The translations under genes were made by a program, and so were the position numbers. Positions 43,834-52,683 of a stretch of DNA of 64,000 nt are shown piece after piece. Under the pieces are notes generated by a model. It saw only the letters and a program-made list of their open reading frames with translations, did no database searches and was not told where the DNA came from. This DNA comes from Paraburkholderia sp. BL25I1N1 (GTDB taxonomy: Bacteria > Pseudomonadota > Gammaproteobacteria > Burkholderiales > Burkholderiaceae), in assembly GCF_003002025.1 (NCBI RefSeq), contig NZ_PVZB01000002.1, positions 186,001-250,000 of the forward strand, given 5' to 3'. Every line of letters starts with the position of its first letter. Position 1 is the first letter of the stretch.

Positions 43834-45168
43834 CTAGGGCTGCCGTTGCCGCTGTCTGGCCTGGAGCTTGCCATATTGCGAACGCGCGAAACGCCTGGTG
43901 GCTTTCCACATCAACGGATAGCGATCGCCCGGCACGGCGAACAGCACCAGCGCGCACAGCGCCAGCAAGCCGCAGAACAGAAACGTGCCGCGATAGCTGA
44001 ACGCCTGCACCAGCAAACCCGACAACACGCCCGACAGAATCGAGCCGACGCGCGCCGCGTTGAAGAACAGCGCGGTGGCGCGGCCGGGTGCGTGCGGCAT
44101 CAGATCCTGCACGTAGGTCATGCCGAGGCACGAGGTCACGGCGACCACGAAGGCGTTGAGCATCTGCATCGGAATCAGCACGTGGACGCTTCCCGCCAGC
44201 GACATGCCGACGAAATACACCGCGTGCACCGCAGCGCAGGCGGCCAGCCAGTTTGGCTTGTGCAGCGCCGACGACTTCGCGCCGAGCGCGAGCATCATCG
44301 GAATTTCCATCAAGGCGCCGAGGCCGAGCATGACCGACACGTCCAGATGCGTGCCGTTCAGCCCGTGCACGATATAGAGCGGCAGCACGATCATGGTCGC
44401 GTTCGCGGCGAGGCCGAGCAAGGTGAGCGCGGCGACCGCGCGGCCGATGTCGTTGGCCGAGGCGACGCCCGGCAAATCCTCGTGCGCGTCTTCGCCGGGC
44501 GTGGTGAGCGGCGGCACGGTGATCGAAGCCGACGGCTCCGACGCGGTGTCTTCCACCGTGTGATCGCCGAGATGGCCTTGCGGCTCGCGCATGCGCCAGA
44601 CGATCGTCGCGCAGGCGCCGAAACTGGCGGCGGCGAACAGGAAAAGTCCGTAAAAGCTGCTGGCGGCGAGCACCAGCGCGCCGACCGACGGCCCGAACAC
44701 CCACGCCGCCGACAGAATGGTCCGCAAGGTCGCGCTGGCGAACACGCGCTCCGCCGGATCCGCCACCGGCAAGGCGGCGCGGCTGAACGAGAACACCATC
44801 GAAATAGCCGAGCCGCCCGCGCCGATAAAGACGATGCCGACCACCAGCAGCAGCCGGTAATCACGCACCACGCATAAACACAGATAGCCGAGCGCAGCGG
44901 CGATCAGTGCCGCCAGCAGCAAGGGCCGGTGCCGTCCGCTCGCGTCGCTCCAGCGGCCCGCGAAGGTGCTGGCGAGCACCCCGCTCGCCGCGATCAGCGT
45001 CATGAACACGCCGAGCCTGAACGGCGTCATGCCGGCGCGCTCGACGCCGAACAGTGAGAGATACGGAGCGGTGAACGACATCGCCACGCCCAGCATGAGC
45101 GTCGCGGCAGCGAGCGGCTTGAAGCCGGGAATGCGCAGTAGATCGAAAAAACGTGAGGTCTTTAACAC
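43834..45168 (-). CDS. MFS sugar efflux-type transporter (SetA-like)
   Basis: 444 aa with about 12 transmembrane segments and a long central loop (GHLGDHTVEDTASEPSASITVPPLTTPGEDAHED). The pattern LSLFGVERAGMTPFRLGVFMTL and the late YVQDLMPHAPGRATALFFNAARVGSILSGVLSG resembles SetA-type sugar exporters. The start ATG follows an AAAGACCTCACG region. Ends in a Gln/Arg-rich cytoplasmic tail. Substrate uncertain. Confidence 0.8.
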   Translation of the reverse strand: MLKTSRFFDLLRIPGFKPLAAATLMLGVAMSFTAPYLSLFGVERAGMTPFRLGVFMTLIAASGVLASTFAGRWSDASGRHRPLLLAALIAAALGYLCLCVVRDYRLLLVVGIVFIGAGGSAISMVFSFSRAALPVADPAERVFASATLRTILSAAWVFGPSVGALVLAASSFYGLFLFAAASFGACATIVWRMREPQGHLGDHTVEDTASEPSASITVPPLTTPGEDAHEDLPGVASANDIGRAVAALTLLGLAANATMIVLPLYIVHGLNGTHLDVSVMLGLGALMEIPMMLALGAKSSALHKPNWLAACAAVHAVYFVGMSLAGSVHVLIPMQMLNAFVVAVTSCLGMTYVQDLMPHAPGRATALFFNAARVGSILSGVLSGLLVQAFSYRGTFLFCGLLALCALVLFAVPGDRYPLMWKATRRFARSQYGKLQARQRQRQP

Positions 45169-45354
45169 GAGGGGCGGTGGGTCAGGGAAAGCGAGCCTGC
45201 GACGCGCAATGCACGCCGCACACTTCGTGGCCGGAACGACCGGGGCATTATCGGCCTAGCTCGCGGGCGCGTAAACCCGTGCCACCGCGTCCCAAAATTG
45301 CACGCCGCAAGCTTTCCGCACGGCTGACGGCGTGTGGCATTCCCCGAGCGCGCG

Positions 45355-45651
45355 TTACAGCACGACGTAACCGCGTTTCTCCAGGGTCCAGCGGTGCCAT
45401 TGATTGCCATACATACCGCACGCGATTCCGAACAGGACCGACAGCACGAGTCCGATCAGGTCAGCGGTTTCGCCCCATAGACCCGAGCAGAAAAGCAGCA
45501 GGTTGATGGCCAGCATGATGAACGCGGCAAACCACATCTTCTTCGACAACGCCCATACGAAGCCCAGCAGACACGCGCCCCAGCTAAAGCCGGTGGCCAC
45601 CGCGACGGTTTCTTCCTTACCGGGGCACCGCAGATAAATCTTTTCGCCCAT
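45355..45651 (-). CDS. DUF2628-like small membrane protein
   Basis: 98 aa. A short soluble N-terminus (MGEKIYLRCPGKEETV) is followed by hydrophobic segments (FSWGACLLGFVWALSKKMWFAAFIMLAINLLLFC; LIGLVLSVLFGIACGMYGNQWH), the layout of DUF2628. GGGAAGAA precedes the ATG at 45651. Function unknown. Confidence 0.7.
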   Translation of the reverse strand: MGEKIYLRCPGKEETVAVATGFSWGACLLGFVWALSKKMWFAAFIMLAINLLLFCSGLWGETADLIGLVLSVLFGIACGMYGNQWHRWTLEKRGYVVL

Positions 45652-45909
45652 TTCTTCCCTTTCCGACCTCGATGGTTCGCCGCACGATGGCGACACCTGG
45701 ACGAATATTTAACACGCCATGCCGGCAAGACTATGAGTTTGCGTGAAATTCACACCGCCGCGCACCCAGCCGCCGCGCCGTGCATTCGGGCAAGGCCGCG
45801 CTCACTGACGATTCCGGGCATAGCTGCTACTCTTGGCGAATCCGCCCGCAGGGGACGCCACGACGGCGCAAACCCTTGCCCGTAAAGGTTAAACCGCTCC
45901 GGAGCACGC

Positions 45910-46230
45910 ATGGCAACCCAGACAGCCTATTCTTCCCAAGCCCCCTCGCGAGCCCAACTCGACGCCCTGCCGGGTGCCACCCTGGTCGAATTCGGCACGG
46001 ACTGGTGCGGCTACTGCCAGGGCGCGCAGGCGTCGATTGCCCAGGCCCTCGAACCGCACGACGGCCTTAGGCATCTGAAGATCGAGGACGGCCCGGGCCG
46101 GCCGCTTGGACGGTCGTTCAAGGTCAAACTCTGGCCCACGCTGATCCTGATGCGCGACGGCGCGGAAGTCGCGCGCGTAGTACGCCCGGCCAACGCCGCA
46201 GCAGTCGCCGACGTTCTAACGTCGCTCTAA
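45910..46230 (+). CDS. Thioredoxin family protein
   Basis: 106 aa thioredoxin fold without signal peptide. Active site FGTDWCGYCQGAQ near residues 34-40 (WCGYC replaces the usual WCGPC) and the cis-proline region VKLWPTLILMRDG near 80. WCGYC is closer to glutaredoxin or disulfide isomerase types, so redox potential may be higher than in thioredoxin 1. GGAG lies before the ATG. Confidence 0.87.
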   Translation: MATQTAYSSQAPSRAQLDALPGATLVEFGTDWCGYCQGAQASIAQALEPHDGLRHLKIEDGPGRPLGRSFKVKLWPTLILMRDGAEVARVVRPANAAAVADVLTSL

Positions 46231-46245
46231 GTTCGTACTGCGCAT

Positions 46246-46264
46246 GCCGCGCTTGATGCGCGGC
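46246..46264 (+). terminator. Short GC hairpin after the thioredoxin gene
   Basis: GCCGCGC-TTGAT-GCGCGGC, a perfect 7-bp stem 16 bp after the stop of the thioredoxin gene. No U-run; weak terminator or transcript-end structure. Confidence 0.35.
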
Positions 46265-46287
46265 GCCATCCCAACCCGACACGGATC

Positions 46288-46707
46288 ATGCGACAAGCCA
46301 TCCATCACCTGAGCGTCAAGGCCCGCAGTCGCGGCCTGGTCGAATTCACCGACGAAGCGCGCCGCTTCGTCGCCGCACAGGCGATCGACACCGGCCTGCT
46401 GACGCTGTTTTGCCGGCATACGTCCGCCTCATTGCTGATTCAGGAGAATGCCGACCCGTCCGTGCAGCGCGATCTGGAGCGCTACTTCGCGAGCCTCGCG
46501 CCCGAAGACGCCGAGCGCTACGAACACGGCGCCGAAGGCCCGGACGACATGCCGGCTCATTTACGCACCGCACTCACGCAAGTGCAACTCTCGGTGCCGG
46601 TCGAACACGCGCAGATGGTGCTCGGCACATGGCAAGGCTTGTACCTGTTCGAGCATCGCCGTCACACGCAGCACCGTGACATCGTGCTGCATCTGATCGG
46701 CGAATGA
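46288..46707 (+). CDS. yjbQ: YjbQ/UPF0047 family protein
   Basis: 139 aa of the UPF0047 family, some of which show secondary thiamine phosphate synthase activity. Conserved histidine/acid segments are visible: LLTLFCRHTSASLLIQENADPSVQRDLERYF, EGPDDMPAHLRTAL and LGTWQGLYLFEHRRHTQHRDIVLHLIGE. Full family length. Convergent with the esterase gene. Confidence 0.93.
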   Translation: MRQAIHHLSVKARSRGLVEFTDEARRFVAAQAIDTGLLTLFCRHTSASLLIQENADPSVQRDLERYFASLAPEDAERYEHGAEGPDDMPAHLRTALTQVQLSVPVEHAQMVLGTWQGLYLFEHRRHTQHRDIVLHLIGE

Positions 46708-46723
46708 CGACCCGCTCACCGCC

Positions 46724-47746
46724 TCACAGCGGCGCTCCGCCGAATGCCTGACGCTGCGCGAGCGATACGAAGGCCTGCGCGTCGCGCGCCGCCTGCACCA
46801 CCGCCGCCATGCCGAAGAACTCGTGCGTCGCGCCCCGATAATTGCGATGCTCGACCGGCACGCCCGCGCTGTGCAGTTTCTGCGCGAGCTTCTCACCGTC
46901 CGAGCGCAGCGGATCGATGCCCGCCGTCACGATCACGGCCGGCGGCAAGCGTGACAGATCCACGCTCACTACGTCGATTAACGGACTGGTGAGATCGCTC
47001 TCGCTGTTGATCACGTTATGCATGAACCACAGCATCATCGGCTTGTTCAAAGGTTTGGCGTTGCGGTTCTCTTCATAAGAGATCGACACGATGTTGTTGC
47101 TCGCCACCGGATAGATGAGCGCCTGGTGCATCGGCATGCGGACACCGCTGTTGCGCGCGCGGATCGAGACGTTGATGGCCAGATTGGCACCGGCGCTCTC
47201 GCCCATGATCGCGATCTTGCCGGGGTCGCCGCCGAGGCTCGCCGCATTCCCGATCAGCCAGTGCCACGCGGCGAACGCATCGTCATGCGCGGCGGGCAAA
47301 CGGTGTTCGGGCGCCTGCCGGTAGTGTGCGGACACCACGATGGCCCGGCTGTGCGCCGCCATCGAACGCGGCGTGGCGTCGTAGGTATCGAGGTCGGCGA
47401 TCACCCAGCCGCCGCCGTGAAAATACAGAATGAGCGGGAACGGCCCTTCGCCTTGCGGCGTGTAGACCCGCGCCGGATTGCTGCCGGCCGCGCCGGGAAT
47501 CATGATGTCCTGGGTGCGCACCGCCTCCAGTTCGAGCGCCGGCCGCGCACTGAAGGCGGGGTCCTGCATCAGCTTTTTGACGGCGTCGGCGGGCGTTGGC
47601 TGGCGCCTTGCCTCCTCCACCGTGCACTCTTCGATGGGCTTCGGGTTTAGACTCCCGAACGCGTCGAGCACCGCCTTCATGTCGGGGTCGGCATGTCCCG
47701 TTGGATCCATGCCGACCATGCCTTTGATCGTATCGCCGAGTGTCAT
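46724..47746 (-). CDS. Alpha/beta hydrolase of the hormone-sensitive lipase family
   Basis: 340 aa esterase. Oxyanion motif LYFHGGGWVIADLDTYD near residue 108, nucleophile elbow IMGESAGANLAINV near 178, acid in TAGIDPLRSDGEKL and histidine in RGATHEFFGM. These are the hallmarks of family IV (HSL) esterases acting on short acyl esters. ATG at 47746 is preferred over 47752 because AGGAG then has normal spacing. Cytoplasmic, no signal. Confidence 0.9.
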   Translation of the reverse strand: MTLGDTIKGMVGMDPTGHADPDMKAVLDAFGSLNPKPIEECTVEEARRQPTPADAVKKLMQDPAFSARPALELEAVRTQDIMIPGAAGSNPARVYTPQGEGPFPLILYFHGGGWVIADLDTYDATPRSMAAHSRAIVVSAHYRQAPEHRLPAAHDDAFAAWHWLIGNAASLGGDPGKIAIMGESAGANLAINVSIRARNSGVRMPMHQALIYPVASNNIVSISYEENRNAKPLNKPMMLWFMHNVINSESDLTSPLIDVVSVDLSRLPPAVIVTAGIDPLRSDGEKLAQKLHSAGVPVEHRNYRGATHEFFGMAAVVQAARDAQAFVSLAQRQAFGGAPL

Positions 47747-47882
47747 GTCCATGCTCCTGCAAAAAATGAAGGGGCACGGACTCATCGGAGGCTTTCAGGA
47801 CCGGCGCTCGACAACCGTGCATGCGGTCGATTTCAGCAAGCGCTATACCTATGGACGAAGTGCAATTCGGGCTGTGTCTGCG

Positions 47883-48179
47883 CTACTGCCCCTTCGTATC
47901 GCTGCTCGCGTCGGCGCCCGGCATATTGGTCGTGTCGGTTGCCGGCTTCGTCTTCGACGACTTCATGTGATGCTTTTTAGTCGACTTCGAATGCGCCATT
48001 GCGCCCGATGCCTGCATGTCGCCGCCTTCGCGCGTCGCGCCGGCATTGGTGCCCGCGCTCGGGTCGTTGCCTGCCGGACCGCCACCGCCGCCTCCGCTGC
48101 CCTGTGCCATCGCGATCGAGGAAGCGGCGAGCATCGCCGAGATAAGGATTGCGCTGCGAGTCTTGTTTCCGAGGTTCAT
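47883..48179 (-). CDS. Small secreted low-complexity protein
   Basis: 98 aa. An N-terminal signal peptide (KTRSAILISAMLAASSIAMAQ) with cleavage near AMA-Q is followed by a glycine run (GSGGGGGGP), an acidic/serine-threonine stretch and a Lys/His-rich segment (HSKSTKKHHMKSSKTK). No recognised family; it looks like a disordered periplasmic protein. A strong purine-rich RBS (CAGGAGAAAGTC) precedes the ATG. Confidence 0.75.
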   Translation of the reverse strand: MNLGNKTRSAILISAMLAASSIAMAQGSGGGGGGPAGNDPSAGTNAGATREGGDMQASGAMAHSKSTKKHHMKSSKTKPATDTTNMPGADASSDTKGQ

Positions 48180-48316
48180 GACTTTCTCCTGTGCGAAAAG
48201 AAGCGGGTTGCGCCAGCCGGTTCGACCAGATGCGCATACCTCGTCTTTCTCTCAGCAAGGGGTGTGCCGCGAGTCATGGAGCACTTCGAACATCCCACAC
48301 GGGGTCAACAGCGAGC

Positions 48317-50485
48317 CTATGGTTCACACGCCACCAGCGCGTGCAATTCGTCGATGTTGAATGGCTTGGCGAGTATCGCCACGCCGAGCCGCCGTGCACG
48401 CTCGAGTTCGTCGGCGTAGCCGGTCATCAGCGCGATCTTCTGCGACGGCCACGCGCTGCGCACCTTCTCGGCGAGGTCGATGCCGTTGAGCTTGCCCGGC
48501 ATCTGGATGTCGGACAGCACGAGTTCGAACCGTGCGCCGCCCGTGAGGACGTCGAGCGCCTGGTCGGCGGTGGGTTCATGGCGCACCTCGCAACCGAAGG
48601 TCTCCAGCACCGCCGCCACACCCGCCGCGACATCTTCGTTGTCTTCGACCAGCAGCACGACGCCGCTCGGCGCCGGCACCGGCGCTGGGACTGTCCCGCT
48701 CTGCACGGTCGCCGCCTTCTGGCGTTCGCGATAGCGCGGCAAATACAGCCGCACCGTCGTGCCGCTGCCCGGCACACTGTCGATCTTCGCCGTACCGCCC
48801 GCCTGTTCGCACATGGAAAGCACCTGTGCGAGGCCGAGGCCCGTGCCCGAACCGTGCAGCCTGGTGGTGAAGAGCGGCTCGAAGGCGCGCCGCGCGACGG
48901 CTTCGGGCATGCCCTCGCCGTCGTCGGAACAGGCGATCAGCACGTATTCGCCGTCGGGCAGCAAGGTATCGCTTGCGACCAGCCGGTTGTTCTGGCAACG
49001 AATCACGAAGCGTCCGCCGCGCGGCATCGCATCGCGCGCGTTGACGGCCAGGTTCGTGATCGCGAATTCGAGATCGGTCGGATCGGCCAGCACCTGCCAG
49101 ACCTGATCGACCATGTTCAAGGCCAGCTCCACCTTATCGCCGAGCGCGGCGTCGATCAGTGGCACGGCCGCGGGCAGCCACGTGGCGAGTTCGAGCGGCC
49201 GCTGTTTGAGCGGCTGCTTGCGCGCCACGCTCAGAAGGCGTCGCGTGAGCGATTCGGCGGTGGCGGTGGCGCGCTCCACCGCGAGCACTTCTTTCTCGAC
49301 GTTGTTGAAGCGCTTGAGCCGCGCGAGTTCCGTGTTGGCGGAAACGACCATCAGCAGGTTGTTGAAATCGTGCGCGACGTTGGCGACGAGGTTGCCAAGC
49401 GCGCCCATGCGCTGAAGTTGCCGGCTCGCGGCTTCGGCGGACAGACGCATCGCCACTTCGCCCTGCCAGCGTTCCCACGCCCGGCGCTCGCCTTCAAGTT
49501 GACGCAGCGAGTAGACCACCAGCAGCCAGATGGCGAGGCAAGGCAGCGCAGTCAATGCCGCGATCATGATGAAATGCCGCCGCCATGCTTCGCCGATCGA
49601 CGACGTGGCATAGGCGCTCATCACATAGAGCGGATAGTCGCCGACACGGCGAAACGCCAGCAGCCGCTCCACGCCATCCACGCTGGAATTCAAACGGACA
49701 TGGCCGGACAGTTGTTTGTCTCGCAACGCCTGCGTGAATTTGCTCTGCGGACTAGGTTTCGCGCCCGGCGGCCACGGCGGATAGCGCACCAGCAGGTTGC
49801 CGTCCTGGCGATACAGGCCGAGCGCCAGCGACGCATCGCCATTGGTCAGTTCACGATAGAAGCGCGAGAAGTATTCGTTGCGCAACGCCACCGAGACCAC
49901 GCCGAGAAACTGGCCGTTGGCGTCGGAGCGGCCCGTCGCCGTGGTGAACACATTGGTCTGTGAGAGCGGGCCGAACATCGGCAGCGAAAAATACGGCTGC
50001 GGGCGCATCGCTTTCGCGCTGATGAAGTCTTCGCGCTGGGCAATCGACAGGGCGGGCGCGGGAAACGTGCGGCTCGACACCAGCAGGTCGCCCTTCGCGC
50101 CGAGCAGATAGATAGACGAGACCTGGGGAAAATCGCCGCCGATTCCACGCAGACGGTCATGCAGCGTCGCTTCGCGCGCGCGGATTTGCGCGTCGTCGTC
50201 GTTGCCGAGCAGTTCGACGACGCGCGATGACATCTGCTGGTTCAGGTCCAGCACCTTGGCGGCCTGTTCCTCCGCGACGCGCGCGAGCCGGTCGATCATG
50301 TCGTTCGAATCGGCGATCCGGCGCTGGTAATCGAAGTAGCCGTAGCCCGCGAGGCAGATCAGCGGAAACACAATCGAAACGGCGAGGACGATCAGCAGCA
50401 TGCGCCGCGTTGCCGCGAAATTGCGCGACGGCATGGGGAAATCGACTGCTGCACGTTCCGCACGTTGCACGGTCACGATCTCCAT
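48317..50485 (-). CDS. Hybrid sensor histidine kinase/response regulator
   Basis: 722 aa. A transmembrane helix near residues 20-45 is followed by an extracytoplasmic dCache-like sensor (about 50-285), then a second helix (HFIMIAALTALPCLAIWLLVVYSL). The kinase has its H-box in NLVANVAHDFNNLLMVV, N-box in NLAVNARDAMP and G-boxes in DDGEGMPE and GSGTGLGLAQVL. The receiver at the C-terminus has the phospho-acceptor aspartate in LVLSDIQMPGK. ATG at 50485 is favoured over GTG at 50497, without a strong RBS for either. No adjacent regulator gene; output unknown. Confidence 0.87.
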   Translation of the reverse strand: MEIVTVQRAERAAVDFPMPSRNFAATRRMLLIVLAVSIVFPLICLAGYGYFDYQRRIADSNDMIDRLARVAEEQAAKVLDLNQQMSSRVVELLGNDDDAQIRAREATLHDRLRGIGGDFPQVSSIYLLGAKGDLLVSSRTFPAPALSIAQREDFISAKAMRPQPYFSLPMFGPLSQTNVFTTATGRSDANGQFLGVVSVALRNEYFSRFYRELTNGDASLALGLYRQDGNLLVRYPPWPPGAKPSPQSKFTQALRDKQLSGHVRLNSSVDGVERLLAFRRVGDYPLYVMSAYATSSIGEAWRRHFIMIAALTALPCLAIWLLVVYSLRQLEGERRAWERWQGEVAMRLSAEAASRQLQRMGALGNLVANVAHDFNNLLMVVSANTELARLKRFNNVEKEVLAVERATATAESLTRRLLSVARKQPLKQRPLELATWLPAAVPLIDAALGDKVELALNMVDQVWQVLADPTDLEFAITNLAVNARDAMPRGGRFVIRCQNNRLVASDTLLPDGEYVLIACSDDGEGMPEAVARRAFEPLFTTRLHGSGTGLGLAQVLSMCEQAGGTAKIDSVPGSGTTVRLYLPRYRERQKAATVQSGTVPAPVPAPSGVVLLVEDNEDVAAGVAAVLETFGCEVRHEPTADQALDVLTGGARFELVLSDIQMPGKLNGIDLAEKVRSAWPSQKIALMTGYADELERARRLGVAILAKPFNIDELHALVACEP

Positions 50486-50770
50486 AAGGTTCAACACAGG
50501 TCAGGGACACCATGGCACGGCACGCTCGCCGCATGTTCGTGCGCTATTTCCTTTTCCCCGAATTTACCGCACTTCAGCCGTTCTCCATAGTGCGGCGGCC
50601 GAGCAAGAGCGCGCTTGCATCGGCGCGTGCGGCTAGGCACATGGATTGCTGCTGCGTAAGAGTTCGGCGGCCTGCAAGGCGTGCTGTATCGCGGCGTGAT
50701 CATGCGCCTTGCACGGCTCGCGCTGTTCTACGCTGTGTTTTCTTATTCCATTGTCCGCGAGGAACCGGCC

Positions 50771-52336
50771 ATGCCTACGACAGCTCTTTGCGTCGCTCAG
50801 CTCTCGCAATTGCGAACCGACCGCGCTGAACGTATCGTGGTGAACGACGAAAAGATTCTGCTGGTGCGCGACGGCGATACCGTGCACGCCTATTCCGCCG
50901 ATTGCCCGCACGCCGGCGGCCCACTCGAAGAAGGCGCGCTCTGCCACGGCCGGATCATCTGTCCATGGCACAAGGGGACGTTCGACGTCGCCACCGGCAA
51001 TGTGCTCGAACCGCCCGCGCTGGTCGCGCTCGATCGCTATCCCGTGGTGGTCGCAGGCGACGACGTGATGGTCACGCCGGAAAAAATCCCGCAGCCGGTG
51101 CGCAATGCCAGCGACAAGCAACCGCATTACGTGGTGATCGGCGCGGGTGCGGCAGGCGCCGCCGCTTGCGCGGCCCTGCGCGAGTGTGGCTTTGGTGGCC
51201 GCATCACGCTCGTAGGCTATGAGGCGCATGCGCCCTACGACCGCACTTCGCTAAGCAAATTCGTGCCGTCCGGTGAAATGGCGCCCACGGATGTACCGCC
51301 GCTTCTGGCGCAGGACTGGCTCGAACGGCACGACGTCGAACGGATCGTCCAGAAGGTTGCGCGGCTCGATGTGCCCGCCCGCACGATACATTTCGAAAGC
51401 GGCGCCGCCCTGACGTACGACACGGCCTTGCTTGCGACCGGCAGCGTGCCGAAGCTTCCCCACATTCCCGGTGTGGAGCTCGGCGGCGTACACGTGCTGC
51501 GCAGTCTCGACGATGCCGCCGCGCTCGTCGACGCCGTCGGCGACGATGCCGGCGAAACTCAGGTCGTCATTCTGGGCAGCAGCTTCATCGGACTCGAAAC
51601 GGCTTCCGCGCTGCGCAAACGTGGCACGCCGGTGACCGTCATATCGCCCGAGAAAGTGCCGTTCGCCAGGCAGTTTGGCGAGCGCGCGGGCGCGATGTTC
51701 CGCGCGCTTCACGAGCGCAACGGCGTGGTGTTCCATCTCGAAGCGAAGGTCGCTTCGCTCGAAGGCGAAGAAGGCAACGTGCATCAGGTGATGCTCGAAA
51801 ACGGCGAGCATGTCGCCGCCGACATCGTGCTGTTGGGCACGGGCGTAACGCCGGCCACAGGTTTTGTCGAAGGCCTGCCCCTGCAGAAAGATGGCGGCGT
51901 GCTCGTCAATGCGGGCATGCAGGCCGCGTGCGGTCTCTACGCGGCAGGCGATATCGCCGTGTTTCCTTTGCATGAAGATCAGGAACCGGTGCGTATCGAA
52001 CATTGGCGCGTCGCGCAGCAGCATGCGCGCATCGCCGCGCAAAACATGTGCGGCGCGCGTCATCGCTATGTCGGCGTGCCGTATTTCTGGACCTATCACT
52101 TCGGCAAGAACTTCGAGTATCTCGGCCATGCGAGCGAGTGGGACGAGATCGTGACCGATGGCGACCTCGATCGTCAGCAATTCGTCTCGCTGTATGTGAA
52201 GAACGACAAGGTGGTCGCCGTGCTCGCCTGCGAACGCGAAGCGCAGACCGCGCGGCTGATCGATGCGATGAGGGGCGGCGTGTCGCGCGCGGAAGCGTTG
52301 GCGATTGTCGGCGGCGCTTCGTGTGTGACGAAATGA
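50771..52336 (+). CDS. Rieske ferredoxin fused to FAD-dependent reductase
   Basis: 521 aa. The N-terminal Rieske domain has its [2Fe-2S] ligands at Cys45/His47 (DCPHAGG) and Cys64/His67 (CPWHKGTF). A pyridine nucleotide-disulfide oxidoreductase domain follows from about residue 110 with the FAD motif VVIGAGAAGAAACAALRE and NAD motif VVILGSSFIGLETASALRKRG. The C-terminal AIF/ferredoxin reductase domain holds FWTYHFGKNFEYLGHASEWDE. This is the AIFM3-like layout, moving electrons from NAD(P)H through FAD to the Rieske centre. GAGGAA lies 7 bp before ATG at 50771. Confidence 0.88.
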   Translation: MPTTALCVAQLSQLRTDRAERIVVNDEKILLVRDGDTVHAYSADCPHAGGPLEEGALCHGRIICPWHKGTFDVATGNVLEPPALVALDRYPVVVAGDDVMVTPEKIPQPVRNASDKQPHYVVIGAGAAGAAACAALRECGFGGRITLVGYEAHAPYDRTSLSKFVPSGEMAPTDVPPLLAQDWLERHDVERIVQKVARLDVPARTIHFESGAALTYDTALLATGSVPKLPHIPGVELGGVHVLRSLDDAAALVDAVGDDAGETQVVILGSSFIGLETASALRKRGTPVTVISPEKVPFARQFGERAGAMFRALHERNGVVFHLEAKVASLEGEEGNVHQVMLENGEHVAADIVLLGTGVTPATGFVEGLPLQKDGGVLVNAGMQAACGLYAAGDIAVFPLHEDQEPVRIEHWRVAQQHARIAAQNMCGARHRYVGVPYFWTYHFGKNFEYLGHASEWDEIVTDGDLDRQQFVSLYVKNDKVVAVLACEREAQTARLIDAMRGGVSRAEALAIVGGASCVTK

Positions 52337-52364
52337 ATAACCGGTAACCTGAAGGAGAAACGCG

Positions 52365-52547
52365 ATGACAGAACACAAGGAAAAGCACCCGCACTCGAAC
52401 AAGAGCGAGAAGCAGATTGACAAGCAGGTCGAAGACAGCTTCCCCGCGAGCGATCCGCCTTCCACCGGCGGCACGACGAAGATCGTCCCCGACAAGGACG
52501 CCGCTACGAAAGACAAATCGGACGCAAAGAAGTCGGCTGCGCACTAG
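52365..52547 (+). CDS. Small hydrophilic stress-type protein
   Basis: 60 aa, entirely hydrophilic. The motif EKQIDKQVEDSFPASDPPS is typical of a short conserved family of unknown function common in proteobacteria. A Lys/Asp-rich tail follows. GAAGGAGAAACG provides a strong RBS. It is 28 bp after the Rieske-FAD gene and is followed by a clear terminator, so it may be the last cistron of that operon. Confidence 0.75.
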   Translation: MTEHKEKHPHSNKSEKQIDKQVEDSFPASDPPSTGGTTKIVPDKDAATKDKSDAKKSAAH

Positions 52548-52566
52548 GCCGCGCCAAGCGGAGATG

Positions 52567-52602
52567 AACCGCCCAGCCGGATTGCCGGCGGGCGGTTTTT
52601 TC
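52567..52602 (+). terminator. Rho-independent terminator
   Basis: ACCGCCC pairs with GGGCGGT around an inner AGCCGG/CCGG-type stem, directly followed by TTTTTTCT. Located 20 bp after the stop of the small hydrophilic protein gene; the clearest intrinsic terminator in the window. Confidence 0.85.
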
Positions 52603-52683
52603 TAATGAGGTATCGCACCGGTCAGACGCCCTGCAATAGCATTGCCGCGCAAAGAGAACCACCGTCAATGGCATCGTGGCGAG

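Noticed and set aside
43585..44877. Open frame of 430 codons opposite the SetA-like transporter
   Set aside because: Very His/Arg/Gln-rich translation, no domain; the minus-strand MFS protein explains the open frame.
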